Source: Parietaria judaica
Taxonomy: Eukaryota; Streptophyta; Magnoliopsida; Rosales; Urticaceae
NCBI GenBank assembly: GCA_954871525.1
Contig: OX940867.1
Coordinates: 17,647,343 to 17,711,342, forward strand
Direction of reading: 5' to 3'
DNA length: 64,000 bases
The notes below the pieces were generated by a model. That model was given only the letters and a program-made list of their open reading frames with translations, was not told where the DNA came from and did not search any database. This document shows, in pieces, positions 34,401-49,400 of this stretch. Numbering within the stretch: position 1 is the first letter of the stretch; each line of letters opens with the position of its first letter. A program made the translations under genes and the position numbers.

Positions 34401-37400
34401 ATATTTCCTCTCCCACTCTTCTAAGACAGAGTGTGAGAAGTTTTGCTTGTCAATCTGGGAAAGCTTGTGAACAAACGAAACCATTTCCTTCGGGGTGAGA
34501 AAAGCACTCGGCGTCCCCGATGTGCCTGGCTTGTTGGTGAAGTCATCTTCAATACACCCCTTAACCACATCAAGTATGCATAGAAGAACACTCGCATCTG
34601 TGCCTTTCTCCGAGAGCAATGAGTTCAGTATTTGAGTTATTGATCGTTTGCCCTCGGGATTAATCATCACCCTCTCACTAATGAGTTTTAGGACAGATTT
34701 CAAATTAGAAATGACTCCAACATCCGCTCCCTGACGTGACGAACTAATTACAGAATCTACATCCTTTGCTTGAACCTGATAAGATTTGGAAGGTAAAGGT
34801 CAGGATTCATCATTAATCGACGAACCGGAAACTTCCCTTTTTCACTATATGAATTCATTCAGTACACTACACCAAGACTTTATGGATAAAAGTTAAATCA
34901 GTCTAAAAGAATGTTAAATTACAAATTCATTCAACACAGGACATGAAAAAGAATGTTAAATAATTTTTACGTATTAAAAAACACCAAGACTTTATGGATA
35001 AAAGTTAAATCAGTCTAATGAAATTAGCAACAACAAACGATGATGGTACAGTAGTACACTACTGTTGTTTTATAATTTCTCAAAATTATTTCAGAATATT
35101 CAACTAGTTAATCAGAGGATTATTTTGTGTAAACTAAGGATCAATTAGATAGTAAAATAGGGATAATTAAGTGATTGGTTTTCTGAATAATTTATGTAAT
35201 TATAGGCCTAGGATTATGGTAAAGTTTATTGTTATTTTTTTCTCTTTCCATTCTTAGCCTACGGCAGAAAGGTTCGATGTGTAGTTCACAAACCTTCTGC
35301 ACCTTGTATCTGACATATACAATTCTATCATGCTCTTAATTTTGTATTTTTCTCAACTGTCTTGAAACAAAACTTTATATATGACTCGTACAAAGAAACT
35401 GGAAAGAAAAAAAAATGATTGTAACAGTATTTTCTGAAATGAGAATTTAGGAGCGTGAAAAAAACCTGTCTCAAATGAGAAGCTGACGATGAACCCATAT
35501 CCCTGGCCAGGCGCTGAAGGATGCGGACCAAAATTAAAGGATCGATGAAGTTCTTCTGCACGTCAGTTACTGTTTTGATGACAAGCAAAATGAAGCTTAT
35601 AGAACTTGAAGTGGTTTCATCATTTGATGTTTGGGGAGCAGTAACATCGTTGATGTGCTTTTGTATCAGCTCGTCAACCTTTTGGTATAGCAACTTCAGT
35701 TCAGGTGGCGTAGTGGCTGCTTCTAGAGGGAATGCAACAAAGACCATCTTCAACAGAGAGCACAATGACTTCCCAGCATCTAAGAGTTTGTGCTTGAAAC
35801 ATGGTTCAAGAATCTGCATATTCAAAAGGAGAACATGAAGAAGAGATCATTAATGAAACTTCATTACTATGGGGAATCATCTGATAAAACTTTGGTACTT
35901 ACGCACAGTTTAGCCTTGAAACATTAATAATGTGGAAACCACATAAATTAATTATATCATCGAGGATACTGATTTATAAAGTGCTAATTTAGCACTTTGG
36001 TCCAGAAAAAAATATAATTTAACATCGAGGTTATTAATTGATTGAGTATAAATTGAGCGAAGTTAACTATAGTATTTTATTATGCTTCAAGTATTTGTGG
36101 GTTATTTTTTGTATGTAGCAATAAAGGAAAAATTAGGAAACCCAAATCTCTCCTATTTAGCGGCGCCTAGGGCTTAAAGCCGAGGTATGTTTTGTTTTTA
36201 TTCAAAGGAACAGTCCTTTGGTTAATTGTTAATTGAACAAACCAGTATTGTTATCTTTGATGAATACCACTGGTTTATTTGCGTCGTTTTCATTACCGGT
36301 TACTATCTATCAGAGTCCATACCTGAGAAATCTGGTTGATGTTATTTCTGATAAAGAGATGTGGCTGCTTCTCTAAGACCTTGTTCATGACATCCAAGCC
36401 CTGAGCAAGGGCTGTGGGAGGGTCCTTAGAATGGGATTGCTGAATGCTGCTCAGCAACTTTTCGAGATAATTAAATTTGACGTTGGCATTTGGCCAAACC
36501 TCCAAAGCCTGTGAAAGTAGATCCAAAGCCTGTTTGTACATCGCAGTTGCTTCCCTGTCCTTGGGCTCTATAACTAGAGCAACCTGTTTTCAACAAGTCA
36601 CGAGAATCGGAAAAAAGAAAAAAAGGAATTACAGTGAACCATCAATGGTCAAACATTATGTTAAAAGATAAATGTAAACAGGCAAGTGCAAGAGTACACA
36701 TCAAAGTGGCACTCACAGGAGTCTTGGAAACTTCATCTTTATGGCAGACAAAGTGAGGATATTCATTACTCATTGTTAGATAGGGGATGTTTGTGTTGGG
36801 ACTATTAAAGTCTATGCGAGACAGGGATAAGTACTACATTAGGCACATATTATCATTTGAGATATTTGCGGCAAAAGTTCCATAAAGTATCTTTTTAGTT
36901 ATTATTATTTTAAAGAAGACAAAGTATCTCTTTGTAGGCGGAAGATTCCAAATTTCATTTTATCGTGGCAAAAGTTCCAAAAAGAAAACAAAAAAATGAT
37001 TTTGCCGTAAGAAATTTGGAACTTACTACAGCAGGACCTTTTTTTGGTTTTTGCAATTAAAATAAAATTGGGAACTTAAGGCAGGACCTATTTTGGTTTT
37101 TTGAAACTTTTGCCACAACAAAACGAAATTTGGAATATGTTGCGTCCAACAAGATACTTTTGCCGCAAATATCCCATAACTAAATTGTATTTCTTTCAAT
37201 AGGGATATTTTAGGTCTAGGATTAATAGTGTCTAAGCTTATATAAGGTATTCCCCGGTAGGTTATCGTCATGTTTGATTAGTGAAATTTCCTAATGAGCA
37301 TTATTGGGAGAGCTTTGCCGATCTAACTTTTGAATAAGAAGTCGGGGCTACGATTCTTAATAAAGTATTCGTGTTTCGTGTTTGATTTTATTATTGTGTC

Positions 37401-40400
37401 TAAGCATACTACAAATAGAGAATATACTTTAACAGTCTGCACATGTTAAATAATTTACATGTTATCTTTTGAAAAATGTAAAAATGGACAAATTGCACAG
37501 ATGTCAGTGGACAAAAGAATTCAAGTAAAGCTGTCATAATCTAGAAAATCCGTACAGTAACATTAGCAAAAGAAACAAGTTTTCCAGTTCAGCTTTCTAC
37601 CTATATCTTGCATTAGAGTGAGGAATCCTTACCCGTATGAGGAAATTGATGATCATTTCTTCCATCGCTGCATTGGGTTTGAACTCTTCATCGGGTTGGG
37701 TAGCAGGTCCAGGAGTCTCAATGTTGGGGATTGATGATGCAGCTCCGGGTGACATGGCACAAATTGCTTGGAGACCCGGTTCTACTTTGACACGCTTAGT
37801 TGTATCTTCAGGAAATGTGGAGCCGTCTACAGATCGCTTAGGATCACCGGGGACGGAATTGAACCCGTCCTTGTTCGGGTTGGACGTGTCACCCTCGCTC
37901 ACTACTTTCATCTCGCTCTGCCTTTGCCTTTCCCAGCCGACGACCAAACCCGCTAGCTCAATGGCAAGTCGCCTGTTCTCTGCAGTGGTGTTGTAAGGCA
38001 ATCCAAGCCGACTCAAAGAATTCACCATTTGAGGAACAAACTGTGCTCGACAGCTGTAAAAGAGCTCTGAGTGGCGCACAACGAGCTGAAAAATGTGGAT
38101 CAAGTTTGGGACTGAATGGCCTTCCTCGACAAGGATTTTTTTGGTATAGCTGTACAGATAATGGGAATATTGTTAAAAGAGTTGTAAATGGGCTTGAATG
38201 GCGCACAATGACCTAGAGTATCTGAAAGAGAAATAAACTAAAAAATTATATATTAATCCTATCATTTTCTACGGTACCGAATCCAGATCGGCATGCGAGA
38301 ATCGCCGACAATGGGTAACCTTCTGGGAAGTGCAGGCATAAGTATGTCAAGGGCTTGTTTAACCAGCATTTTGTTTTCAGGTTGACAAGTTCTCAGCAGG
38401 GCAACGAAAACCTGCAACAGAAAAGCATCCTGAAACTTTTTTCATGAAAAAGAAAAGCATCTGCAAATTGTAAATGTAAATGCAAGCATGTGTCTTGCAG
38501 TCCCCACATTCTGGATCTCGTCACGGGTCTAGAACTGGTGATACCTTCACCCCTAAAACCCTAAAAAGACGTGCTAAAATATATTATTGAATAAAATGCG
38601 GGCTCCATCTCTGTTTGCTTAGAGCTCGTTAAATAGCTAAGCATTAAACTTGGCAAGCCAGTCTGGACCTTACATAATTTCACCCTAGAACATATTTAAA
38701 CATAAACCCAATTAAAATAACAGGGCATCTGTGTAGAAAAATCCTAAGGTTAATATTTGTTTTAGTGTTTTTTTTTTTTTCCTTCAGATATTCTAGAATA
38801 TTCCTATTAGTTCTAGACGTTCCAGAAAATATAGTTCAAGGGTAATCTTGGATATTCGCATCAGTTCAACATAATTTAAAATATTCTCATTAAACCTAGA
38901 TATTCTTAAATATTCTCATTAATTGCACATCTTCTGAACTGTTCTCACTTCTTTTGTTCAATGGTTGTAAAATCAATCTAACTGCTAAGGAGCTTGTGTT
39001 GTACGATTTGAAATTGATCATAAAAATTATCCAATTTCTTTCAACTTCCAATTTTTCAGTATAAGTAAAACATAAATAGAAGATAATTAAAATATGACTA
39101 TGTTAAAGGACGTAGTAGTGTTCAGGAGATTATAATCGACTACATTCAGGAGATTATAATCGACTACAGCTACCACCGAAGATGAACCGGAAACAGGTTT
39201 AACGTACCTGAAGGATAATCTTTTCAGGGGCCTGGTAGGCCTCTAAGAAGTGGCAGACATTGACAAAAGCCCACTGTTTACTAGCGCTATCTTCACGTTT
39301 CAGATGATTCCAGCCAAACTTGATAAGCTCTTTCCTATGGTGTACAAGGTCGTTTTGTAGATACTTGAGCAGCAAAGTTGCTAGCTGCAAAAGTTCTATC
39401 CTCAAAGGCTCGTCATATTCAGCGGACACCTAAGAAGCAGATACAGAAATGAACTCTCTGTAAGAATAAACAACAATGAGAAAGAAACACACACACACAC
39501 ACACGGAGACCAAAATTACCTCTTCTGGAGGATCAAGAAGCTTGTCGACAATTGTTTTGATGATACCTGGATCAACGACATCCCAACTTTGGCCATTTTG
39601 GAAAGCATGAGCAAGCATTGGAAGAATAAGCATTTGCATTATCACAACCAAGTGATCAAGGCCAAGCTGTTTTGATTGGAAAAGGTCGAGGAAATGCAAC
39701 AGAAGGGATTTCTTTAAGTTAGGCGGGTAATCCTCTGCTACCTGAAAGAGAGGACAATCAATACATGTAATTAAAATCACCAGACTTGAGTGATAGAAAA
39801 ATGCAAAAAGATGGAATGCAATGAAGAATTACTACCTCAATAATATAGAACTCCTTCAAAAATGTATAGTCGATTCGGGTATGGAGCAAGAAAATAGAGA
39901 GAATGTCAAAAAGAACATTCACTTCAGTTTTTTCGTGTCTCAGATAGTTCAGGAAGCATTTCACAAGCCATTTGCTTTCCTTGACCTGCATTTATTATAT
40001 ATATAATATATATATTTAATAGAAGATACGTCTGACATACTAATTGCATACACGGAAACGACATCCGAGAACTTAACCACATCCTGACCACCACCATAAG
40101 AGAGAGAGCTCCCAAAAACAAAGACTGCTTATAAACATCTTACCTGAACTAAGTCGAGTTCCTGTTCATTCTGCAAACGGGATATCCGAGCAGATGATTT
40201 CCAAACAAGCACTAAGGTCTCGAAAACAGCACGGTTGTTTTGCAGCCACGTGGGTATGAGTTTGACCAAAGCTTTGACAAGTGCAAGTCCCCGGAAATAA
40301 GCATCAGATGAAACTCGGGGCGTAGGCTCATCAGATGAAGGAGCTTCATCTAAAAGAGCAGTGGTTGGAGGCGTCGATGAACAGGGACTCATAACTGCCA

Positions 40401-43400
40401 CTGACGTTGGAATTTGAGCAAATTCAGGGAAGGCACTTGCAAGTATCTTCTGTGGTGACTTTGCAAGTTCATCTCTTAAAGGCTGCCCAGCGTCTGATCG
40501 GATTACATACATAAATCTGAAATTCACATACAAAGAGCAAAAAACAGATAAGTGATAAGCCTTTTCTCACGTATAGGCGCAAGTGCACGGCAGTGAGCAA
40601 GCAATGGAATTAGTTAGTTATCTTATGCCCTTTATAATTGTCTCTTTATTTTAAATAAGGGTATTTAGGTATATTATGAATCAAGCCTAATTAGAATTAA
40701 AGAGTAATTAGGCGCCACCATGGTGTGTCTAGGGAGTTATGTTCTCTGCAATAGCTTTGACCAAGCAAGACATCTTGGCGAGCTTTTTTCATTGCTCGCG
40801 GTGTTTTCTGTTTGTTTGAATGAATTTCCGGGATTCATCACCTTGGTAAATCCCGATTGGCTTAATAGTTTCCAATTCGGGATCTATCAATCTGCTATTA
40901 CATCTAATCCAAGGAAAGGACGCTGTCTAAAGTTATGATGAGCTAGAAAATATGTTCTGTAAAAACATTTTGTTATAGTCCCAAGTTGAGGATTTTGCTA
41001 CGGTCCTAAAAACTGGTGGAACCTCAAATTCCCTGAGATGTCTACTCTAAATCTAGGGAGAAACTATGCTGATTTAATGTAACTAACTTATGATTCTTTG
41101 CTACCTATCTCATCGATTTGAAATCCCTTAAAAAAGACCAAATTACAATAGGAAATGAAAAGACCAGTAATTTTTAGCATCCCTAGGGGTAATAATGTCA
41201 TTCACTTAACTTAGTGGGCCGGGGCCCAAATCTATAAAAAAAATTGCCCGAAATCTTAAACATAATAAAATAGTTAAATAACATAACTAAAAAGCATAAG
41301 TTAGACATAGATCAGTCACAGTTCGTGGTAGATTAACTCATACCTCCTGAAGTATTTTGGATCATTTAGCCGAGCAAGAAAGTAATCAACAGCCAGTGTG
41401 GAATATCGGTTCAAAAACTTTGTGAGAGGAAGACGGTACGGACTATTGATTTCACTGTATGCTTGACCTGAAGGAAGAGCACCTTCCAATTCGATGGTTA
41501 AGGTGACAAGCTCATCAAGGAACTTTGAAGCAGCCATTGGAAGTAGATGAAAGAGCTCAATAATAGCTGCACAGCAAACAATAGTCACAATAGCTATAAA
41601 GTATAAATGCAAATAATTGTGCCTCAAATAAATAGGAAAGCTTGAAATAAATTACCTGCAGCAATTTTGGGTTCTTCACCAGCCTTCCATAGTTTCTGAC
41701 TCTGTGCAAGTTTTTCAGGCTCTAACCATTTCTTAAGGTGCTCTAATAACTTGTTGCCCAAGGTAACGTTGAACCAATTAGAGAGTAATTCAAGCAAACG
41801 AGCCAGACCCTGAAGAAGAGGCATGCTGAGATTCTTCGTGTGAGCCAAGTTTACCAATATCGGCCTAAGACTGCTTTGCAAAAGTTCTTTAGGCATCCTC
41901 TGCTGATTAATAACCTGAATGGTTAAAACATAAAAAGGAATAAGAAAAAGGAACTTCTATTAGTTCTCAAGCAAGACGTCCCCAAAATAAATGGCTGATA
42001 TATGACTCCAATAAACATCCTGATAGAACCCAAAACAAAACCTAACGAATATATAGGCTGACCGCAATCTACCAAAACGGATATTCTTGAACACTATAAT
42101 TAACCCAAAGTACACAAAACGCCTTCCCTTCTAAAACAATACGAACACTCCGCGAGATGCTCGGTAGGAAGGAACTCTCACTCAGCAAAACATTACTCAA
42201 CTTAATGGGATTAACTACTTAAAAAAAATCACCAGATTCTATTGTAGGCACAAAATATCTATGATAGCCTTAATACAGCATAAGGACAAATGAGGACACA
42301 ACAATATATTAAACTCCCAAAGGACCCTTCCCTCTATGTTTATACTTGAGCAACGGTGGAACACAAAAAGAGCAACGATTTTACTTGGAGATGGATGAAT
42401 TTCATGGTAAATGAAGCAAACTAAATGCATGAAAGCTAAAGTAAACCTGTCGTAGGCCCTCCTTTGCAACAGCCACGATATCTGGTGTTCGGCAGGTCAA
42501 AGATTTAAAGAACATTGAAATGATCTTTGATCGCAGTTCAGAATGAGGCGGCGTTTTGAAATCTGCCCATGCCATTGTTGTACAGAGGAGCTCGATGCAG
42601 GCTGTTCTAAGCTTGGTCAATGACGTAGCGACCTTTGGGTTCATATACTTCACAGCCCATACAGTTTCATCAGCTTCAGCTATCTGTAATGCTTCTTGGA
42701 GAAAATTAACTAGTTCTTGGGTCAACTTGAGAAGTGGAGGTCTCAAAGCCAAACAGAAGTTCAACGCCGTAACTGTACCAACCTATATATCCCGATAGAA
42801 AAGTCAATAACGATTTCATGAAATTTAGTTTAACAAAAAATAAGAAAATAAAAAGCAAAATGCTAAGGTCTCAATTTGGGATCTCGCACCGGACCTATAT
42901 CCCTAAACTGCAGAGAAAAACTACTGTAATTTAACGATTAAATTACTTAAATATTTCTTTAATAATCCGATCCATTTAGAGTAGTCTGCTAAGTAAACAC
43001 TACAAATTATTTGGCCTAAGCCCAAACCCTACACATAATTAAATAATATAAGTAAAAAAAAATAAGGATATATGAACAACGTTATGCTCGTAACGGATAC
43101 CTGTTGATCAACAGTCTTCGAGCGCAATGGCCTACCAAGAAGAGGCTGTAACAAATTCTGATACAGCGGCTCCAACAACTCAGACACCTCACTACCGGTC
43201 CTACTTGCCAGAAAAGCCAAACACGACTGCACATTCTTCCTCACAATAATAGATGCATTAGAGTTGAACAGCTCAGAAGCAAGGAACTGCACAACTCCTT
43301 GAAAACTCTGCCTCCGCGGCTCACTGTTTGCCTCGTCAACATTGTTGACCACACGCAGGACCTGAGTCAACACCTGACCCGTTTCCTCCTGTTCCTTGCT

Positions 43401-46400
43401 AGCATAGATAGGAAGCCTTTTCAGAACGTAGACGAGCCCACGGACGATTCCTACTTGGAATTGGCACAGTGTCTCTACGGTTACCTTGCCAACCAAGGCA
43501 CCGAGGCCCATGACCCCTCCCATTTGAGCTTGCCAGGTGGCACCGTAGCAGCAGTGCAAGAGACGGGGCAAGAGCTGCTCAAATATGGGAATGCGAACGC
43601 TCGGAGGCGGCGAGTACACAGGATTCATCGATGGGCTCGAAACTATCATCGGCGTGCCGGGGCCTCGTGACATCAGCACGCCGTCAGCGTGTTTTGTACG
43701 GGCAAGAAAGAGAAGCGTTTCAGTGAACACATTCAGAGCGGCGAGCGAGGCTTTTGCGTGAAGCCTATTCTCTCCGGCTAGCACATCGACCAAAGCATCT
43801 AAAAATATTTGAGGGTCCAACTCTTTGAGGTCTGAGGGATTGCTGTTCTTTATCCTGTTTGAAGCAAGTATAGGCCCTCCAAGTGAAGTGGAAGTGGAAG
43901 CCCCTGAAGCTGACGAATCGATATGAAATATCATAGCAAAATGGCGACACACGTTTACAACAAAGTCATCCTTGGGGTCGACCAGATCTGTTTCCGCACT
44001 CGCAGCAATAATGGTTGATAAGAGAAGCCTGAACACGGATTTTTCAGCAATGAGTTGGGTCTTTGTCTTGACACCTAAATCAGGCTGCAATCACTGACTG
44101 TTAGATTAAACATGCAAAAAAAAAAAATTGAAGTTCAATTCTAAACTAATTCGCGCAGACAAGATTCAAAAATAAATACAGAGACGAAGAAAATAATGCT
44201 GAGAAACAGTAGGCATTAATTTGATTTGGATCAACCAAATTTCATTTAATATTTTCATTAAAACAAAATATTACGGATGGTTATTTTGCACTTCTTTCTA
44301 CGCCTCACATCATCGGAATGCTCATAGTTAAATAAGTACACAAAAAAATGAGAAGTGAAATGTTGGACCCAGATGAATAAATTATGACATGGCAAGTAAT
44401 AATAATATCAATGAATCGAACATTAGCCTAGTTCCACTGCATAGTTATATTTTGCTGTCAGAGTTTCTATTTAAAAAGGGATAATACAAATAACTTAGTG
44501 ACATGAGGACAAAAAAAAAGGCTAAATAAAGAAGCTGGTTTTTTACCCTCTAGCTAGTCGTACGAATAAATTCACTGCAAAGGGCTAAATAAATACACTC
44601 CAAAAGATGAACAAAGCTAACCTTTGCATCTACGTTATCAGACCGGCGCCAAGAGGAGTCAACACTAGAAACTAACAAGGTTGACAGCTGGCTACCCGTG
44701 TATCCATCATCTTTTACTTTCTCCGGCAAATTAAGCTGAGACGATAAGCAAACTTGAAGCAACTTTAGTGCCTGCTTTCTGTAAAAAGCATCAATTCCAC
44801 AATTTTTGTTCATAATGGCCGACACAGCAAGGTTTATACACCGGTCCAATGGCACCAGAAAAGGCGTCGATGGCTGAAACGTGAGAATATAGCGAAGACC
44901 GTACTCGGGATTCTCCTTGCACTCTATGGCAAGCGGCTCCTTAAGGAAACGCCTATTACGCCCTCCCAATTTTCCCAGAAGTTGCAAAGCTTTTGAACCC
45001 CAAGGGTACGGCGCAGGCTTCAAGTGTGACCATAGGGCTAGAATCACATCAGACATAACGCTTGCCATACTCGGTTCTAAGAAATCAGGATTCAGACTAT
45101 CTACCCAAAACTCAAGTGTCCTTAGCCCTAAGCCGACGAGTTCATCGCTTCCTTTGAGACATGAAACAAGAGGCTTCGTCAGACGGGGAAGATGAGGTAA
45201 CAATGCACTTAATCTAGCTGGCAAGGTTAAGCACAATTCAAGTAAAAGATCCCTCATATCTTCTCCTGTGGGGCCCTCAAGCATAGTCAAGAGCATATTA
45301 AGACATGGTTGCAACATTGGTATCAAGTCTCGTAATAGAAGTTCAAATTTGCATCCTGCAAGAGCTCGGAACATCAAGCGGAGAAGTTGGATATAACCAA
45401 GAGGCCTTTCGACTTCGGTGGCGTTTTTCATGCAAACTTCCATTATCACAGGCACATGAGGCTGCAAAATGCGTTCAAGATCTGGAGGTGCTTTTGAAAC
45501 TGTGCCGAATATGAACCGAAAAAGATGCAGAACGAGTTTAGCTGAAGGAGAATCAGGGTGTTTCAAAACGTCAAGCTTGTTGGTCACGAGAAAGTTGACC
45601 AAAATGTCTGCAAATGGGCGGTACACTTGTGTTGTTTGCAGAAGAGTGGAGAATATGTGAACCAATTGTGTATTGCTAATCATGCAGTCAAATAGCTCAG
45701 GCATACACAACGAGAGCATGTCCATGAGATCTCGTGGTTCCATTATAGCCAGAATCTGGGAGAAAAGACTAAGCATCTCCTTCTCTTCATCTTTTTCCTT
45801 GAAGAGTGCTAAACAATGCACGCCACTCTTTAATACTCCTGAGGCTTTCAACACCTTTGCAATGAAAAGAAAAAATTCAGTAATGTTTCAAAGACCAATG
45901 TTAAAGATAGTGACCTTGTGGTTTGTATTTGTAATACCTCATCTTCTCTCATTCCTTTAAACGCTTGAGGTGTTTGTACATTAGCAGCTTGAGGAGGAAC
46001 AAGCGCCTGCAGTTGTCAAGCAGGAAGAAGAAACATTAGTAAGTTGGTACTTAAGTTAACACATGTAAAAACTACCTAAGAATATTTATTATTGACGAGA
46101 CAATACTTGAGCACGAGGCAAGTGTGCATGAGTGATGCTCCATATAATCGTCTTCATTCCTGAAAGAAAACAAAAGAAAGTTTTGATATTGCTTACAGGC
46201 TAAAGAACTTGAACCTTTTTCAAGTAAATAATAAAGGAATTGTTTAGAGGATCAATTACCCATTACTAATGTCTTAATGAGATGCTTACAATCATTTACT
46301 TCCTTCGAGTGTTCTACGGGAACCTGCAAATTTAGCACTGCCTGCAAGACATTCTATTTCAAATGTAGTGGCAAGGACAGAGACCGATAGTAAGAAGAAG

Positions 46401-49400
46401 ATTAAGAAGCCATGTTTCTGATTTCTTTAGATAAAACAATGTCACTAAAACGTTATATACATGCAACAAACGACAATAATTTCAACTAGTGGTGAAAATG
46501 GTAAACCTTTTATTCACTGTCCATTTTTACGTTTACTATCTTTTTCCCATTTTGGTTTCGGTGGATCTTTAACGAAAAGCCCAGATTTAATCATTTTAAA
46601 AAAAGGTAGAAAACGAAAAACACTATTATCATTTATCAGCCTACAGACACCTCGAAAGAAAATATATCTTTCACTCTATTATGCTTAGAGTGTATAGAAG
46701 TCATATGATACAAAATCTAGAGAGTCGAAGCGTTTGTAAAGCATAGACTGTGGCAGACGCATGCAAGATGAAAGAACGAGAAACAAATGGATAGAAACCT
46801 ACTTTAAACTCGAAATACGACACTGGAAACTGAAATGGAAATTCAAGAAATTTTAAAATCAACAAATAGACAAAACGGTGGGAAATGAAATTGTCCAAGC
46901 AACCTGCACGGGGAGTTCAAGCTTGGCCCTTAATGTAATGCGTTCCTTTCCTTCTTCACCCTCCTCCAACAGCTGGGAAGCAGTAACAAACAGTGTTAAA
47001 AATGATCAGTGAGCACTCAGATCAAATTGCATTTGACAATCAACTTCAAAATATTTTTAGCCTCTGTTGTTTCTTTAAACTGAACAGTTAACACTCAGAT
47101 CATTAACAAAAAGACAAAATACGCTATGCGGAAAGGACAATCAGATTTCAGTGAAAATTTTATATTTAATAACTCGCAGAAATTTACCTGAGGAATAGTA
47201 CGCTTGAAAGTACTAAATTTTCCCACAAAAGCATCCAAAATTCGCCCCTACAAGAGTTATAAGAGTGATTATAAAAAAATAAAAAAGCAGACGTATCAGA
47301 AATCAGGACAATGAGATCCACAAGATTTGACATTTTAAAAAAAAAAAAAACAGACCAATAGAATACGCGCTTCATCCATAGATGGTGGGTCTACACCTTT
47401 CTCAAAAATCGGCTCCACCTATATCATACGTAGAATTAGCACTGAAACTCCATCCACAAATACAAATTACATGAATTTACTATCTGAGTTGTGAATAAAA
47501 TGAAAAGGACAGCTGCTATTCAAAAAGAAAAAGAGAGCGATGTTGTACCAGATTCAACATCAATCGAGCACAAGTAGTATGAATGCTGAGGGACAATGAA
47601 GCGTCATGCATGTTACTTGAAAACAAATATATAATCCGCGACAACTGCATGAAAAAGATCCAAATTTTTAGCAAAGATTTAACATTATTCATATGCATGT
47701 TGATCAAAAAAAGAGAAACATATATGATAAATTACTCAATCTCCATATCAAAAATTTAGAATAAAAGCTTCAGATATCAATTAATGCATTTATTGAAGAA
47801 AGCCTTTCAGGGCATGAGGAATTTAAAAAAAAAAATACAAACAAAATGTGGGAAAACTCTAAGCTTAGCCCTAGAATCAAGAAGGGTAGTTACATTTTCT
47901 TTTACAAACGGAAGTCTACAAACGGATAATAACCCTAGAATCAAGGAAGTCTACAAACGGATAATAACCCTAGAATCAAGAAGGGTTAGTTACATTTTCT
48001 TTTACATTTTATATGGGATGTGAATGTGATAGCCTAAATAATAAGAAGTGTCTCTGGTAGAACTGCTACATATCACAAGCACGATCAGTAGGCAATATTG
48101 ACTTACTGCATTATCATATCAAATAATGGTAGTGATATTATGTGACCTCATAACATCGTGCAATAATGATATTTCAACATTATCACGTCAGTTTAAAAGC
48201 GTGAATAATAATTTATTAATACCACTAAACGTTACTCTCCTAGATACAGAAAATTAGTATTAAAAAATATAAATAAATACCACTTCGATGGGGAGACCAT
48301 GATTTCATGAACAATATGAAGGGATACCTGTGACAAGGAGAGGTCTGCACGAACATGGTGGACAATCTCTGCTAGCAGGCTATAAGCCAGCGGTCGCAAC
48401 GTCTCAAAGCAGGCCCTTCCTGTTCCAACTAGTACTCTGAACACATTAAAGAGGAAAAGTTCAGCCAAAAAAAACACACAATGACTATTGAGTTTTGGAA
48501 CATGATATAAATGAAGACCGATCTATAGGCTATATAATGCAATGTTTAGAATTGCGTATATAAGCCTCGAGGCGTTTTCTCGCCATGCCTCAAGGCGTAT
48601 AGCTTGAGGCGTTTGAGGCGTAAGCCTTGATAAATAAAATATAATTATTTAAAATAATATAAAAACTTAAAAATAATATAGAGGCATAGGACAATTACAA
48701 ATTTACATATATTTAGTAGGGTTTGGTTTTGACTTAGATATGATACGGTTAGCATAAAATAAGTAACTAAATAAATAAAAACAGATATCTTAATATATAA
48801 TTATATATATGTAACCCAAAAAACAGGTAAGTAAATAAAAAAAGATATTATAATAAATACTAGATTTCTGATCCCGCAATGAGGCGTAGCCTCAAGGCGC
48901 AAATTTCAAGCCTAAGGCGCTGACCAAGGCGTACGCCTTGGTCTATCCATTCAAGGCGTCCACCTCATTGAGGCGCCCAAGGCGTACGCCTTGATAACGT
49001 TTTTCACCACTAATATAATGTGATCCCGGGATACAGTTCGGAAACAGACTATTTAGAGCATAAATTATAATGTCATCCAGCAACTACTCCCACGGGCGGG
49101 CGGCATTGTGACTTTTTCTTTTAATTTGTTCATCATATTCATTTCCTTTATAATCCCCTTTTGTTGTGTCATTCAAACAAAAAATGAACACTGTGACTTT
49201 CTATTTCTAAGGTACTTATAAGTTATCTTTGAATTTTGGAGAATCCTATGATTTCGCTGAAAAATAATGAGCCCTAAATACACCATAGGATAGAATATTC
49301 ACCCATGGGCCTATAGTTGGCTAAGCATTGAGAGCCTGTATCAATCTAGCAAGAAAACAGCACGACTTGCTCTCACTATAATCATATATTAGAATAGGGA

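Noticed and set aside
40720..40938. 72-codon plus-strand frame in TRA1 intron 17
   Set aside because: Antisense, within an intron, with no recognisable domain or promoter.
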